A stretch of DNA of 39,837 nucleotides from an uncultured Collinsella sp. (lineage in GTDB: Bacteria; Actinomycetota; Coriobacteriia; Coriobacteriales; Coriobacteriaceae), in assembly GCA_934667065.1 (NCBI GenBank), contig CAKULD010000012.1, positions 1 through 39,837 of the forward strand, read 5' to 3'. Positions 24,973-33,828 of this stretch are shown one piece after another. The translations under genes and the position numbers were made by a program. The notes under the pieces were generated by a model that worked only from the letters and a program-made list of their open reading frames with translations, did not search any database and was not told the DNA's origin. How positions within the stretch are numbered: the first letter of the stretch is position 1; the number at the start of each line of letters is the position of its first letter.

Positions 24973-25440
24973 TTACTCTAGGTCAATAAATTTGGTGCTT
25001 AGGATCTTGCCGTCTTTTACTAGCATTCTGGCCATGGTGGGGCCTCGGGTGCCTCTGGGGTAGCTGGCGCTGCCCGGGTTGAGGACCAAGCAGCGGCCTA
25101 CTTGGGCTTCTTTGGTTACGTGGGTGTGGCCGTTGATGGCTACGTCTACGGAGCCCACCGGGAGATCTTCGCGGTAGTGGGCTACGGCGAATTTGAGGCC
25201 TTCGTAGGTAAAGAGGGCCAGGCGGTCTACATCGGGGCCGTAATCGCGGTAGTAGTCGTTGTTGCCCAGCACGGCTCGCACGAGGGCGATGGTGCACAGG
25301 TGCTCGTAGTCCATCTCGGACGTTAGGTCTCCTGCGTGGATGATAAGGTCTGCGCCCTGGAGCTCATCCAAAAGCGCGGGAGAAAGATAACCGTGGGTGT
25401 CCGAGATGATGTCGATGCGCTTAGCGTCTGCACTGTTCAT
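24973..25440 (-). CDS. YfcE/MJ0936-type metallophosphoesterase
   Basis: A 155-residue calcineurin-like phosphodiesterase. All five metal motifs are visible: Asp14-x-His16 (SDTHG), GD at 37-38, GNND (Asn61), His88 and GHTH (His105, His107). Small proteins of this family hydrolyse phosphodiesters in vitro; physiological substrates are usually unknown. The ATG follows AAAGGG. A strong terminator follows the stop codon. Confidence 0.93.
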   Translation of the reverse strand: MNSADAKRIDIISDTHGYLSPALLDELQGADLIIHAGDLTSEMDYEHLCTIALVRAVLGNNDYYRDYGPDVDRLALFTYEGLKFAVAHYREDLPVGSVDVAINGHTHVTKEAQVGRCLVLNPGSASYPRGTRGPTMARMLVKDGKILSTKFIDLE

Positions 25441-25485
25441 GGGATCCCTTTCGCAAAACCGATTTCGTATCCAACATCTACATAC

Positions 25486-25537
25486 AAAAATGCCCCACGG
25501 CTCCGCAGACGATTTGGTCTACAGGGCTGCGGGGCCA
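25486..25537 (-). terminator. Probable terminator of the GT-HK-RR operon
   Basis: A minus-strand stem GCCCCGCAG with CTGCG and GGGGC (about 25491-25537, imperfect) is followed by ATTTTTG. It begins a few bases past the response regulator stop. Confidence 0.65.
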
Positions 25538-25542
25538 GTGTC

Positions 25543-26259
25543 CTACAGGCTCAGGGCCTTCTTGAGCGGCACGACGCGGCGACGCGAAACCGGCACGCGC
25601 TCGTCGACGCCCGTAATGCCCAGCTGGATGGCGCCCGAGGGTACCGTCTCGACATCCGTGACGCACGCCAGGTTGACGATATAGCGGCGATGTACGCGGA
25701 AGAATCCAAAGTCGCACAGCTTGGCCTCGAACTGCGCCAGCGAAGTCGTCGACAGAAAACGATCATCGATGGTGTAGATGCAGGAGTAATCGTCCTTGGC
25801 CATGATAAAGCGGATGTCGTCCACAGGGATCAGCACTTTGCGGCCGCCCTTTTCCACGGGGATGCGCTCGATGGTCACCTTGCTGTCCGAGACGGGCTTT
25901 GCGCGCTGCATGACCTTCTCGATCGCGCGATCCAGGCGAGCCTCCTCGACCGGCTTCATCAGATAGTCGACGGCATCCACGTCGAACGCCTCGACGGCAT
26001 GGTCGCTGTACGCGGTCACAAACACGATCGCCGGCGGGTTCTTGAGCTTATGCAGCGCCTCGGCAAGCTGCAGGCCCGATGCACCAGGCATCGAGATGTC
26101 GAGGAACACGACATCGACCCGACTTTCCATGAGCATCTCGATGGCGGAGCGAACGCTCGACGCCTCCGTGATCGTGCCGATCTTGCCCGTCTGCTCGAGC
26201 AAGAATCGAAGCTCCGAGCGAGCCGGCGCCTCATCATCCACAATCATCGCACGCAGCAT
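25543..26259 (-). CDS. LytTR-family response regulator
   Basis: A 238-residue protein: a receiver domain (1-120) with MIVDDE acidic residues, phospho-acceptor Asp54 (VVFLDISMPG) and Lys in DYLMKPVEEA, then a LytTR DNA-binding domain (about 140-238) with FFRVHRRYIVNL and VPVSRRRV. LytTR regulators bind paired direct repeats and often control envelope or secreted polysaccharide genes. The start is taken as the ATG at 26257-26259, ten bases after AAAGG. It lies 72 bases after the paired kinase gene. Confidence 0.93.
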   Translation of the reverse strand: MLRAMIVDDEAPARSELRFLLEQTGKIGTITEASSVRSAIEMLMESRVDVVFLDISMPGASGLQLAEALHKLKNPPAIVFVTAYSDHAVEAFDVDAVDYLMKPVEEARLDRAIEKVMQRAKPVSDSKVTIERIPVEKGGRKVLIPVDDIRFIMAKDDYSCIYTIDDRFLSTTSLAQFEAKLCDFGFFRVHRRYIVNLACVTDVETVPSGAIQLGITGVDERVPVSRRRVVPLKKALSL

Positions 26260-26331
26260 AGGGATAAAACCTTTCGTCAACAAACTACGCTGGGCAACCG
26301 TCATTAAACGTTAAACCCAGAGACCTTTATT

Positions 26332-27675
26332 TTACTCTTGAATGTCAAAGATGCTCTCTGACAAATCAAGATGCAGGAGCACCTTCGTGCCCTTTCCCGG
26401 CGCCGATTCGACGCGCGTATAGGAGTGCGGTCCATAAAAACGATGGATGCGCTCCGAAATATTGTGCATGGCCACGCCGGCGCCGCCGCCCTGGGGGGAG
26501 CTTGCGTCGGGGCGGGCCGAGCGCTCGTCAAACAGCCTGGCGGCGGTACCCTCGTCCATGCCCACGCCGTTGTCGGCGACCGAGATCAAAATCGCATCGT
26601 CGCCGTCCTCGTCCACCGTAACATCGATCTTAAGTGCACCGTCGTCGCCCATGCCGTGGCGCACGGCATTTTCGACAATCGGCTGAATCACAAAGGCTGG
26701 CACCAGCGTGTCCTCGACATCCTCGGATACATGAAAAGTCGCCAGCACGCGATCCTCGCCAAAGCGCGCCTTCTCAAAGGTAAGGTAGCGCTTGGTTTGC
26801 GCGACCTCGCGCGAGACCGGAATGAGCGAGCCCGAGTTATCGAGTGTGGCGCGGTAGAACGACGAGAACTCGCGCAGCAGTTCGCGGGCACGCAGCGGGT
26901 CGGTGCGCGTAAACGACGCGATGGTGTTGAGCGTATTGAACAAAAAGTGCGGGTTGATCTGGGCTTGCAGCGCGCGCACCTCGGCACGGGCCGTGAGCTC
27001 CTTTTGCACCTCGAGTTCGTGGATGGCGAGCTGCGTGGACAAGATCTCGGCAAAACCGGAAGCCAAGGCGTACTGGGTGCGATCAACGGCGCGCGGCGTC
27101 TTGTAGTAGAACTTGAGGGTGCCCACGGTGCGGTCGCCCACCTTGATGGGCGCGATGATGCCGGCGGGGACTTCGTTGTGCGAGCCGTCCGAGCCCACTA
27201 CGTCGACCACGCGGTTAAATGACTGCACAATGCCATGCTCGATCACGTAGCGCGTGGCGAGCGTATGGATGGGCGAATTGGGCGGCAGCTTTTCCTCAAA
27301 CTCGCCCGCGCAGGCCAACACGTTTTTCTCGTCGGTGATCGCCACCGTCATGGCGCGCGTCTCGGGTAGAATGCGGCGGCAGACCAGCAGCGCCGACTCC
27401 CGCGTCATGCCGCCCTTAATGTCCTCGAGCATGGCAGATGCTACCGAGAGCGTCTCCTCGGTGTACTGCGAGCGCACCGAATCGGGGTTGAGCGTCAAAA
27501 AGATAAAGATGCACAAAAAGATGCAGAGCAGAGCGCAGGCGATGACCGTCGCGATGGGCTCGATTCCGGTCGCCAGCGCAAAGATGAAGTAGGCCATCAC
27601 ACAGATGGCGCAGAACACGGCGATAATGCGAAAGATCGAAATTGAGCTGTCGCGCTCGGCGCGGCGGTCGGCCAT
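26332..27675 (-). CDS. LytS-like sensor histidine kinase
   Basis: A 447-residue membrane kinase. Two spans (about 14-36 and 41-62) are followed by a GAF-like domain (about 75-215), a His_kinase domain with phospho-acceptor His243 in AQINPHFLFNTLN, and an HATPase with PIVENAVRHG and DNGVGM. The ATG overlaps the stop codon of the glycosyltransferase gene as TAATG, so translation is probably coupled. The partner regulator follows. The paralogue at 32326-33717 has the same architecture. Confidence 0.94.
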   Translation of the reverse strand: MADRRAERDSSISIFRIIAVFCAICVMAYFIFALATGIEPIATVIACALLCIFLCIFIFLTLNPDSVRSQYTEETLSVASAMLEDIKGGMTRESALLVCRRILPETRAMTVAITDEKNVLACAGEFEEKLPPNSPIHTLATRYVIEHGIVQSFNRVVDVVGSDGSHNEVPAGIIAPIKVGDRTVGTLKFYYKTPRAVDRTQYALASGFAEILSTQLAIHELEVQKELTARAEVRALQAQINPHFLFNTLNTIASFTRTDPLRARELLREFSSFYRATLDNSGSLIPVSREVAQTKRYLTFEKARFGEDRVLATFHVSEDVEDTLVPAFVIQPIVENAVRHGMGDDGALKIDVTVDEDGDDAILISVADNGVGMDEGTAARLFDERSARPDASSPQGGGAGVAMHNISERIHRFYGPHSYTRVESAPGKGTKVLLHLDLSESIFDIQE

Positions 27676-28859
27676 TACTCCCCCTCCAGGATGTTCATCA
27701 GTTGAGCGTCACGCCAGAGCCCGTCCATAATCTTGGGCCAAAAACTCTGGAAACGCAGATAACTTGCGGCGTTTTGGCGCGCATAGGCCTGGGCTTCGGC
27801 AATACCGTAACGCCAGATGCGCAGGTATCCTTCGTGCTCGCGGGTAAACATGCTGCGCACCATGGCAGTCTTTCGCACGCGGTCGTCGAGTTCGCGCGAG
27901 ATCCACGGGCCCGGATAGGGCATGAGCGACGCGGCCGTGACGGGAATGAGCTCCTTTTGATGCGCGGCAAACGTCAGCTTGGCCCGCTCGTAATACCAGC
28001 GGTACACGTCCTGCATAAAGCGCGGAGAGCGCTTCTCGGACTCAGGCGGCAGGTGGCGCACGGTCCACTCGTTATCGAACCACACGTCGTAGCCAAACAT
28101 GCGCATGTTAAACAGGTAGTCCAGGTCCTCGCCGCGGGTAATAAACGGGTCAAAGGCAACGCGGGTAAAGGCGCGCGCGTGCAGGGCCATAAGGCCGCCG
28201 CATACATAGTTGGAGCGCGAGATACGCGTGCCCGAGAGGGCCTTTTTCATCCAGCGGTTAAACTCGATGCGCTTGGTCCACCAACGATGGCAAATGCCCA
28301 CCTTGTCCGTGGGGGCAAGCGGCGAACCGTCGCGATCGTAAAAGTAGCCGCTCTTAACCAGGATCGGCAGGCCCTGGCGCGTCTGCTGTCCCAACGCATA
28401 GGTCGCACGCTTCATAAAATCGGCGTCGATGACGGCCTCGTCGTCGTCGATAAAGACAACCGCATCGTGGCCCAGTACCGCAGCGCAGGCCAGCCCCATG
28501 TTGCGAATGGCGCCATAGCCGCGCAGGCTCACGCACTCGCCCGAGCCCTTGGGCGCAATCTGCGCCACACGATCGGCGATACGTGATGCCTGAGTATTGG
28601 TGACAACAGTGACCTTGAGCGTAGGATGTGCGTTGACGATATCGTGCACGCGCAGCGACACATCGGCCGTGGCAGAAACGGGACAGACCACCAGCAAGAT
28701 AATGCGCGGAATGTCGCGCACCTGCTCGAGCGAGGCCAGGCAGCGGTCGAGTTCGGGATTGGCGGCGTTGAGTCGCGTCGAATGATCGTAGGTGCCCGGG
28801 GCGTTTGCGCGAGCGTCGTCGCCCGCCCAATACGTTGGAATCACGACCGTGGCGTTCAT
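27675..28859 (-). CDS. Glycosyltransferase, family 2-like (GT-A fold)
   Basis: A 394-residue protein without membrane spans. The GT-A nucleotide-binding start VVIPTYWAG, the metal-binding FIDDDEAV (Asp138-140) and the acceptor region with FITRGEDLDYLFNMRMFGYDVWFD (an ED motif) indicate a sugar transferase. About 130 residues after the GT core are helical and of unknown role. The ATG follows GGGAGGG. It is the first gene of a run with a LytS/LytTR pair, so the sensor probably relates to a surface glycan; that is inference. Confidence 0.85.
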   Translation of the reverse strand: MNATVVIPTYWAGDDARANAPGTYDHSTRLNAANPELDRCLASLEQVRDIPRIILLVVCPVSATADVSLRVHDIVNAHPTLKVTVVTNTQASRIADRVAQIAPKGSGECVSLRGYGAIRNMGLACAAVLGHDAVVFIDDDEAVIDADFMKRATYALGQQTRQGLPILVKSGYFYDRDGSPLAPTDKVGICHRWWTKRIEFNRWMKKALSGTRISRSNYVCGGLMALHARAFTRVAFDPFITRGEDLDYLFNMRMFGYDVWFDNEWTVRHLPPESEKRSPRFMQDVYRWYYERAKLTFAAHQKELIPVTAASLMPYPGPWISRELDDRVRKTAMVRSMFTREHEGYLRIWRYGIAEAQAYARQNAASYLRFQSFWPKIMDGLWRDAQLMNILEGE

Positions 28860-28880
28860 GCCTTACCCTCCCTGCAACAC

Positions 28881-28915
28881 AAAAACGGGGCGCCGCCAAA
28901 CACAGGCGACGCCCC
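28881..28915 (-). terminator. Intrinsic terminator after the MFS gene
   Basis: Minus-strand stem GGGGCGTCGCC/GGCGGCGCCCC (28905-28915 with 28887-28897) with a seven-base loop, followed by GTTTTT (28881-28886). One internal mismatch. Confidence 0.85.
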
Positions 28916-29030
28916 GCGACCTAGCTGACTCCATCATACCCACTTGGGCTAATCATTGTTCGGAAGTCAGAATGTTTATTGCGGATAACCCCAAAAGAGT
29001 ATCGCGGCGGACGCAATTACCGACCAGTTC

Positions 29031-30290
29031 CTATGCGGCCCGCTCTGACGCCCGAGTCATGCGAGACAGGCGAACCAGCAGGATAAAGCCCACCACCAGC
29101 AGCACGCCGATGGACAGGACGCCCAGCGAGGGGTTGCCGGTCAGCGAGGTGACGACCGACACCAGGAAGGTGCCCATAACGCTTGCATAGCGGCCAAAGA
29201 TATCAAAGAAACCGTAGTACTCGTTGGACTTTTCCTTGGGGATGATACGGCCAAAGTAGCTGCGGCTGAGCGCCTGCACGCCGCCCTGGAACAGGCCGAC
29301 AAGAATGGCAAGCACCCAGAACTCGAAGGCGGTCTTAAGGAAGAACGCGGCGAAGAGCACGATGCCCATATAGGCGGCGACGGCCACCATGATCATGTTA
29401 AGCGTGCCCACGCGGCCGGCGAGCTTGCCGTAGATAATGGCGGACGGGAAGGCCACGAACTGCGTGACGAGAAGCGCCAGCACCAGCTGGGTCGAGTCGA
29501 TGCCCAGCGCCGAGCCGTAGCTGGTGGCCATGGAGATGACTGTGTGAACGCCATCGATGTAGAAGAAGAACGCGATCATGTAGACCAGCACGGTCTTGTT
29601 GTGGGCAATCTCGCGCATGGTGTGTCCCACCTCGGAAAACACTCCGCCCACGATGCGACCGATGGTGTCCTCGGGACCGCGCTCGCGACCGTACTTTTGC
29701 TTATAGGTACGGATGAGCGGCAGGGTAAAGATGAGCCACCAGGCACCGGTGATGATAAACGACAGGCGCGTGGCGAGCATGGTGGGAATGCCCAAGGCCG
29801 GACCACCCATAATGAGAGCCAGGCAGACGATGAAGGGCACGGTCGAGCCGATGTAGCCCCACGCATAGCCCGAGCTGGACACGGCATCCATGCGCTCGTC
29901 GGTGGTGATGTCGGGCAGCATGGCGTCGTAGAACGTCATGGACGAGTTGAGGCCGATGGTGCACAGCACGTAGACGGTCAAAAACGCCATGGCAGACATG
30001 GGGATGGCCTGCGCCAGGCAAAGGACCAAGCCGGTGAGGAAAAAGCCCAGGAAGAACTTGATCTTGTTGCCGGCGTAATCGGCAAGCGCACCCAGAATGG
30101 GCATGAGCATGGCGATGACCAACGAGGCAATCGTCTGCGCGTTGCCCCAGGCGACCACCAGGTCGGCCGAAGAAGCGCCGGTGTTGATGGCGTTAAAGTA
30201 GATGGGCACCACCGAGGTGTTGAGCAGTACGAGGGCCGAGTTGCCCACATCGTACATAACCCAGTTACGCTCGAGCTTGGTGTATTTCAT
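29031..30290 (-). CDS. MFS transporter, UMF1/Atg22-like
   Basis: A 419-residue membrane protein with about twelve spans. The N-terminus WVMYDVGNSALVLLNTSVVPIYF and the segments LGALADYAGNK, NSSMTFYDAMLPDI and GGVQALSRSYFGRIIPKEKSNEYYGFFD are typical of the bacterial Atg22-like branch of the major facilitator superfamily, associated with amino acid efflux in yeast; bacterial substrates are unknown. AAGGGG lies eight bases before the ATG. It has its own terminator. Confidence 0.92.
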   Translation of the reverse strand: MKYTKLERNWVMYDVGNSALVLLNTSVVPIYFNAINTGASSADLVVAWGNAQTIASLVIAMLMPILGALADYAGNKIKFFLGFFLTGLVLCLAQAIPMSAMAFLTVYVLCTIGLNSSMTFYDAMLPDITTDERMDAVSSSGYAWGYIGSTVPFIVCLALIMGGPALGIPTMLATRLSFIITGAWWLIFTLPLIRTYKQKYGRERGPEDTIGRIVGGVFSEVGHTMREIAHNKTVLVYMIAFFFYIDGVHTVISMATSYGSALGIDSTQLVLALLVTQFVAFPSAIIYGKLAGRVGTLNMIMVAVAAYMGIVLFAAFFLKTAFEFWVLAILVGLFQGGVQALSRSYFGRIIPKEKSNEYYGFFDIFGRYASVMGTFLVSVVTSLTGNPSLGVLSIGVLLVVGFILLVRLSRMTRASERAA

Positions 30291-30426
30291 GGACAGGGCC
30301 CCTTCGTATTCACCCGATATGCAGTTAGTTCATCGTACCCCAATTGTCCAGAACCGCCCGTAAGGATTCGGCAAAGGGGAGCGCACGGACAAGTGAGTCG
30401 GTGGGACAGACCCACATCCCCAACGC

Positions 30427-30493
30427 AGTTGCGGTGAAATAGTTCCTGTTTGGAAGCCTCGGAAGCCAAAACAGGAACTATTCCACCGCAACT
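30427..30493. repeat. Long near-perfect palindrome with 27/28-nt arms
   Basis: The arms 30427-30453 and 30466-30493 pair with one mismatch and one unpaired base around a 12-base loop; both contain AATAGTTCCTGTTT. No T-run follows. It lies downstream of the phospholipase-like gene, beside a REP-like GGTGGGACAGACCCAC stretch (30400-30416). Confidence 0.8.
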
Positions 30494-30521
30494 TATTGGA
30501 AGGCGTGGACGAGTTGGCTTG

Positions 30522-31466
30522 CTATTCCTCGCGGTCGAACTCCTCATCGGCTTCGAGCACGCGACCGCTGTAGTTGACATGGCCGGTCACGGCCTCCATG
30601 TCACCGGTCTCGATAAAGCGTGCAACCGTGCACTCGTAATCGACCAGCGCGCGATCGAAGACCTCGGGGAAGCTCTCGTTCGAGACCTCGTCGGTAAAGG
30701 GATTCTTCCAGGTCAGATGACCCAAGTTGCCAGTACGCTCGGGCAGCTCGGTCGTCACGCGATGGGCAAGGCCATCGAGCAGCGAGTAGTCGTGCACTAT
30801 GCCCTCGACCAGGGCAATTGCACGCGTCTTGGCCGAGCCCGCCGGCTCAATCGTGCGGTAGAGCAGCTGCATGTCCGAGACGGCGGCACCGTACTCCCCC
30901 GCCGGGATATCGATGCCGTACACGCGGCCGGCAACATAGCTCATCAGTACGCCGGCAACGCGATTGATGCGGTCGGTGGTGACGATCTCGCCCGCCGGCG
31001 GATAGTCCTCGACCGTGGCGCCATCGCGTTTGAGCTGCAGCATCAGCACATCCAGGTCGCTTTCGAGTACGGCATGGACCTGGCTGCCCGAATCCTCCAG
31101 ATCGAGATCGGACTCCACGATGCCAAACTGCTGCTCGTAAACAAAGGGGTGCGCATTGCGGTCGAGCACATAGTGCGACAGCAGACCCAGCGCGAAGGCG
31201 CGACCCAGGTTGGCATCGCGCGGAAGCAGATGAGACACGCCGTCGCGCAGGCACGAGAACTGGCGCGACATACGCGAGCGGTGCATAACCTGCGCCAGCA
31301 GCGTGCAGTCGGAAACGCGGGGCGTCAGGATGTGGAAGAAAAACGGGTCGGGACCCTGGTTGCCCAGGATAAAGGCGATGCGCTCCTCGTCGGACGTGAT
31401 GACGCCCTGCGGAAGACGGTCAATGCTTTCCTCGCCAAACAAATGATGGGTGATAAGCGCAGGCAT
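30522..31466 (-). CDS. Zinc-dependent phospholipase C-like protein
   Basis: A 314-residue protein matching the Zn_dep_PLPC fold. Metal-ligand candidates are visible in the N-terminal half: ALITHHLFGEES (His7, His8), NQGPDPFFFH (Asp40, His45) and GLLSHYVLDRNAHPF (His98, Asp102, His106). There is no signal peptide, so a cytoplasmic phosphodiesterase or a non-secreted homologue is more likely than a toxin. The C-terminal third is acidic and unassigned. AAAGGA precedes the ATG. It follows the second LytTR regulator by 91 bases, probably in one operon. Confidence 0.8.
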   Translation of the reverse strand: MPALITHHLFGEESIDRLPQGVITSDEERIAFILGNQGPDPFFFHILTPRVSDCTLLAQVMHRSRMSRQFSCLRDGVSHLLPRDANLGRAFALGLLSHYVLDRNAHPFVYEQQFGIVESDLDLEDSGSQVHAVLESDLDVLMLQLKRDGATVEDYPPAGEIVTTDRINRVAGVLMSYVAGRVYGIDIPAGEYGAAVSDMQLLYRTIEPAGSAKTRAIALVEGIVHDYSLLDGLAHRVTTELPERTGNLGHLTWKNPFTDEVSNESFPEVFDRALVDYECTVARFIETGDMEAVTGHVNYSGRVLEADEEFDREE

Positions 31467-31557
31467 GATAATCCTTTCGATTTCATTCGATGCAATCCAT
31501 TATGCCCACCCCGCAGCCATGCCAAACCTACGGTGGCAAACGATGGCACGCGGGCTC

Positions 31558-32292
31558 TTATGCAAGCCCCAAGTGCGACTTGACCTCGGCGGCGCGACGA
31601 CGGGACACCGGCACCGTCGAGTCCACGCGATCGAGCCTCAACTCCATCAGACCCGTGGAGCCGACTTCAACGTTATGCACGTCCTCCAAATTGACCAGAT
31701 AGCTGCGATGGACGCGGATGAAGCCCTCGAGCGCCAAGCGCCGCTCAAGCGAGGAGATCGATTCGTTGATGAGGTACGTCCCCTCGGGACAGATGGCGTT
31801 GCAAAAATCGGCGCGCGCCTCAAAGTAACAGACATCCGCAACGGGAATGAACACCTTCTTGCCCCCGCGATCTGCCGTCAAACGCAGCGGCTGACGCGGA
31901 GCCTGGACGACGCGGCGGACGCCCAAGGCAGCCTCAATCTTGTCGAGTGCCTTCGTCAGGCGCGCGTCCTCAACGGGCTTGACCACGTAGTCGACGGCAT
32001 CGAGGTTATAAGCATCGGCAGCGTACTCGGCAAACGCCGTCACAAAGACCACCAGCGGCGGTCTTTTTAGGTTCTGCAACGTCTCGGCAAGCTCAATCCC
32101 CGAACGGCCCGGCATGGTAATGTCCAAGAACAGCACGTCGGGCTTGTTCGACAGAATCGATTCCACCGCCTCGGTAACATTGCCCGCCTCGGCAATCTGT
32201 CCCACGCGCGCATCCCTCTCTAACAGATAGCGTAGTTCAGCCCTAATGGGAGGCTCGTCATCAACCACTAGGATGTTCCAGCCCTCGGACAT
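31558..32292 (-). CDS. LytTR-family response regulator, second paralogue
   Basis: A 244-residue receiver plus LytTR protein. The receiver has VVDDEPPIRAEL, phospho-acceptor Asp57 (VLFLDITMPG) and DYVVKPVEDA; the LytTR domain (about 140-244) ends FIRVHRSYLVNL and VPVSRRRAAEV. It is a clear paralogue of the regulator at 25543-26259. Start is the ATG at 32290-32292 after GAGAGGA. It lies 33 bases after its kinase. Confidence 0.93.
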   Translation of the reverse strand: MSEGWNILVVDDEPPIRAELRYLLERDARVGQIAEAGNVTEAVESILSNKPDVLFLDITMPGRSGIELAETLQNLKRPPLVVFVTAFAEYAADAYNLDAVDYVVKPVEDARLTKALDKIEAALGVRRVVQAPRQPLRLTADRGGKKVFIPVADVCYFEARADFCNAICPEGTYLINESISSLERRLALEGFIRVHRSYLVNLEDVHNVEVGSTGLMELRLDRVDSTVPVSRRRAAEVKSHLGLA

Positions 32293-32325
32293 GTCCGCTT
32301 CCTCTCTTCTCAATACACTCGCATG

Positions 32326-33717
32326 CTACGCCGTCATCGGCGCCGGCTCATGCGGTTCACCATTCAACTCAACGATGACCTGCGTCCCCACGCCCTCCTG
32401 GGACTCCACGCGCATGCCGGAATCTTCTCCGTAAAAGAAATGGATGCGCTGAAGAACGTTAAAGAGCGCCAGCCCGCAGCCTCGTTTAATGGAGCCGTCG
32501 GCAGTAATGCTCTCGGGCTCCTCCCGTCTATGCTGCTCGAACAGATGAGCGCAGACTTCCTCGCTCATGCCGATGCCGTCATCTTCGACGATAATCTCCA
32601 GGCCGTCATCGGTCTCGAAAGCCCTTACATGAATAGAAAGCGGCTCGGTCTCGCGCTGCGCGTGCTTGATGCAGTTTTCGAGCAACGGCTGCAAGATAAA
32701 CGGCGGCACCATGCTGTCGCGCACCTCGAAGTCGATATCGACCGAAACGCGCAGACGGCCATCGCCATAACGGGCCTGCATAAGATTGATATAACGAGTA
32801 CCCTGTTCCACCTCGTGCTCGAGCGTGGTGAGCGTATCGGAGTCAGAAAGCGTCTGACGGTAATAATTGGAAAAGTCGATGAGCAGCGACCTGGCCTTGT
32901 CGGGCTCGGTTCGCACGAGCGACACGATGGTGCTGATGGTGTTGAACAGAAAGTGCGGATCGACCTGCGACTGCAGGGCGCGCAGCTCAACGCGGGCCGT
33001 GAGCTCGTCCTGGCGCTCGAGCTCAAAGCTCGCGAGCTGCGTGGAAATGAGGTCGGCAAAGCCCGAGGCAAGGGCCGTCTGGCGCATATCGATGCTGCTC
33101 AGGCGGGGATAGTACAGCTCGAGCGTGCCCACGCAATGCCCGCGCACGGTAAGCGGCGCGACAATGCCGGCGCGCAGGCGGGGAAAGTAGCCACCCGTCT
33201 CGGACGAGGCGTCGCGCGAAAACACACTCTGCTCGCCAGACTCAATCACGTTGAGCGTGGTCTTGAGCACGACCGGGGTGCCGGCGGGGCACTTTGCCGA
33301 ATCCTCGCCCCAGCTTGCCAGCACCTGCCTGCCGTCGGTAAAGCAAATGGCCGAGGCAAAGGTCTCGGACAGGATGATCTTGGAGGCACCCAGGGCCGCC
33401 TCGGGCGTTAAGCCGCGCGACGTATAGGCGAATATTTTTGAGGCGATAGCGAGCGTGCGGTCGGTAGCGCTCGACGTGAGGTCGTCGGGCACCACAAAGA
33501 CATACGAGAAGAAAAAGCACAGCATGACCAAGCCGGCAATGACGACAACGGCCGGAACGGGATTGGGATTATCGGTTAAATCCCAGATAAGCAGCAGGAT
33601 GAGCAGCGGAACGACAACGCCAAGCAAAATAGCCTGGACCACATGCTGAGCGGTACGAAAGACCTTGGTCGAGTTATAGCTTTTGCCCAAGATCAGCCTA
33701 TTGAAATCCACCGTCAT
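32326..33717 (-). CDS. LytS-like sensor histidine kinase, second paralogue
   Basis: A 463-residue membrane kinase: two spans (about 27-48 and 54-77), a GAF-like sensor domain (about 85-230), phospho-acceptor His255 in QVDPHFLFNTIST, and an HATPase with QPLLENCIKHA and DDGIGM. The start is uncertain: the ATG at 33715-33717 has AAGGGG touching it, while a GTG two codons later (33709-33711) has ideal spacing to the same site. It forms an operon with the LytTR regulator and the phospholipase-like gene. Confidence 0.93.
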   Translation of the reverse strand: MTVDFNRLILGKSYNSTKVFRTAQHVVQAILLGVVVPLLILLLIWDLTDNPNPVPAVVVIAGLVMLCFFFSYVFVVPDDLTSSATDRTLAIASKIFAYTSRGLTPEAALGASKIILSETFASAICFTDGRQVLASWGEDSAKCPAGTPVVLKTTLNVIESGEQSVFSRDASSETGGYFPRLRAGIVAPLTVRGHCVGTLELYYPRLSSIDMRQTALASGFADLISTQLASFELERQDELTARVELRALQSQVDPHFLFNTISTIVSLVRTEPDKARSLLIDFSNYYRQTLSDSDTLTTLEHEVEQGTRYINLMQARYGDGRLRVSVDIDFEVRDSMVPPFILQPLLENCIKHAQRETEPLSIHVRAFETDDGLEIIVEDDGIGMSEEVCAHLFEQHRREEPESITADGSIKRGCGLALFNVLQRIHFFYGEDSGMRVESQEGVGTQVIVELNGEPHEPAPMTA

Positions 33718-33743
33718 CCCCTTCTGACTAACGCACCCATAGC

Positions 33744-33770
33744 AATAAAGAGGGCCGCAAGCGACCCTCT
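33744..33770 (-). terminator. Intrinsic terminator after the amidohydrolase
   Basis: Minus-strand stem AGAGGGTCGC/GCGGCCCTCT (33761-33770 with 33749-33758) is followed by TTATT. A separate palindrome ATTGCAT-T-ATGCAAT lies just upstream (33773-33787). Confidence 0.75.
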
Positions 33771-33828
33771 CCATTGCATTATGCAATCAATTTCTTTGAT
33801 TTACATCCAGCCATCGATGAACGGTAGC

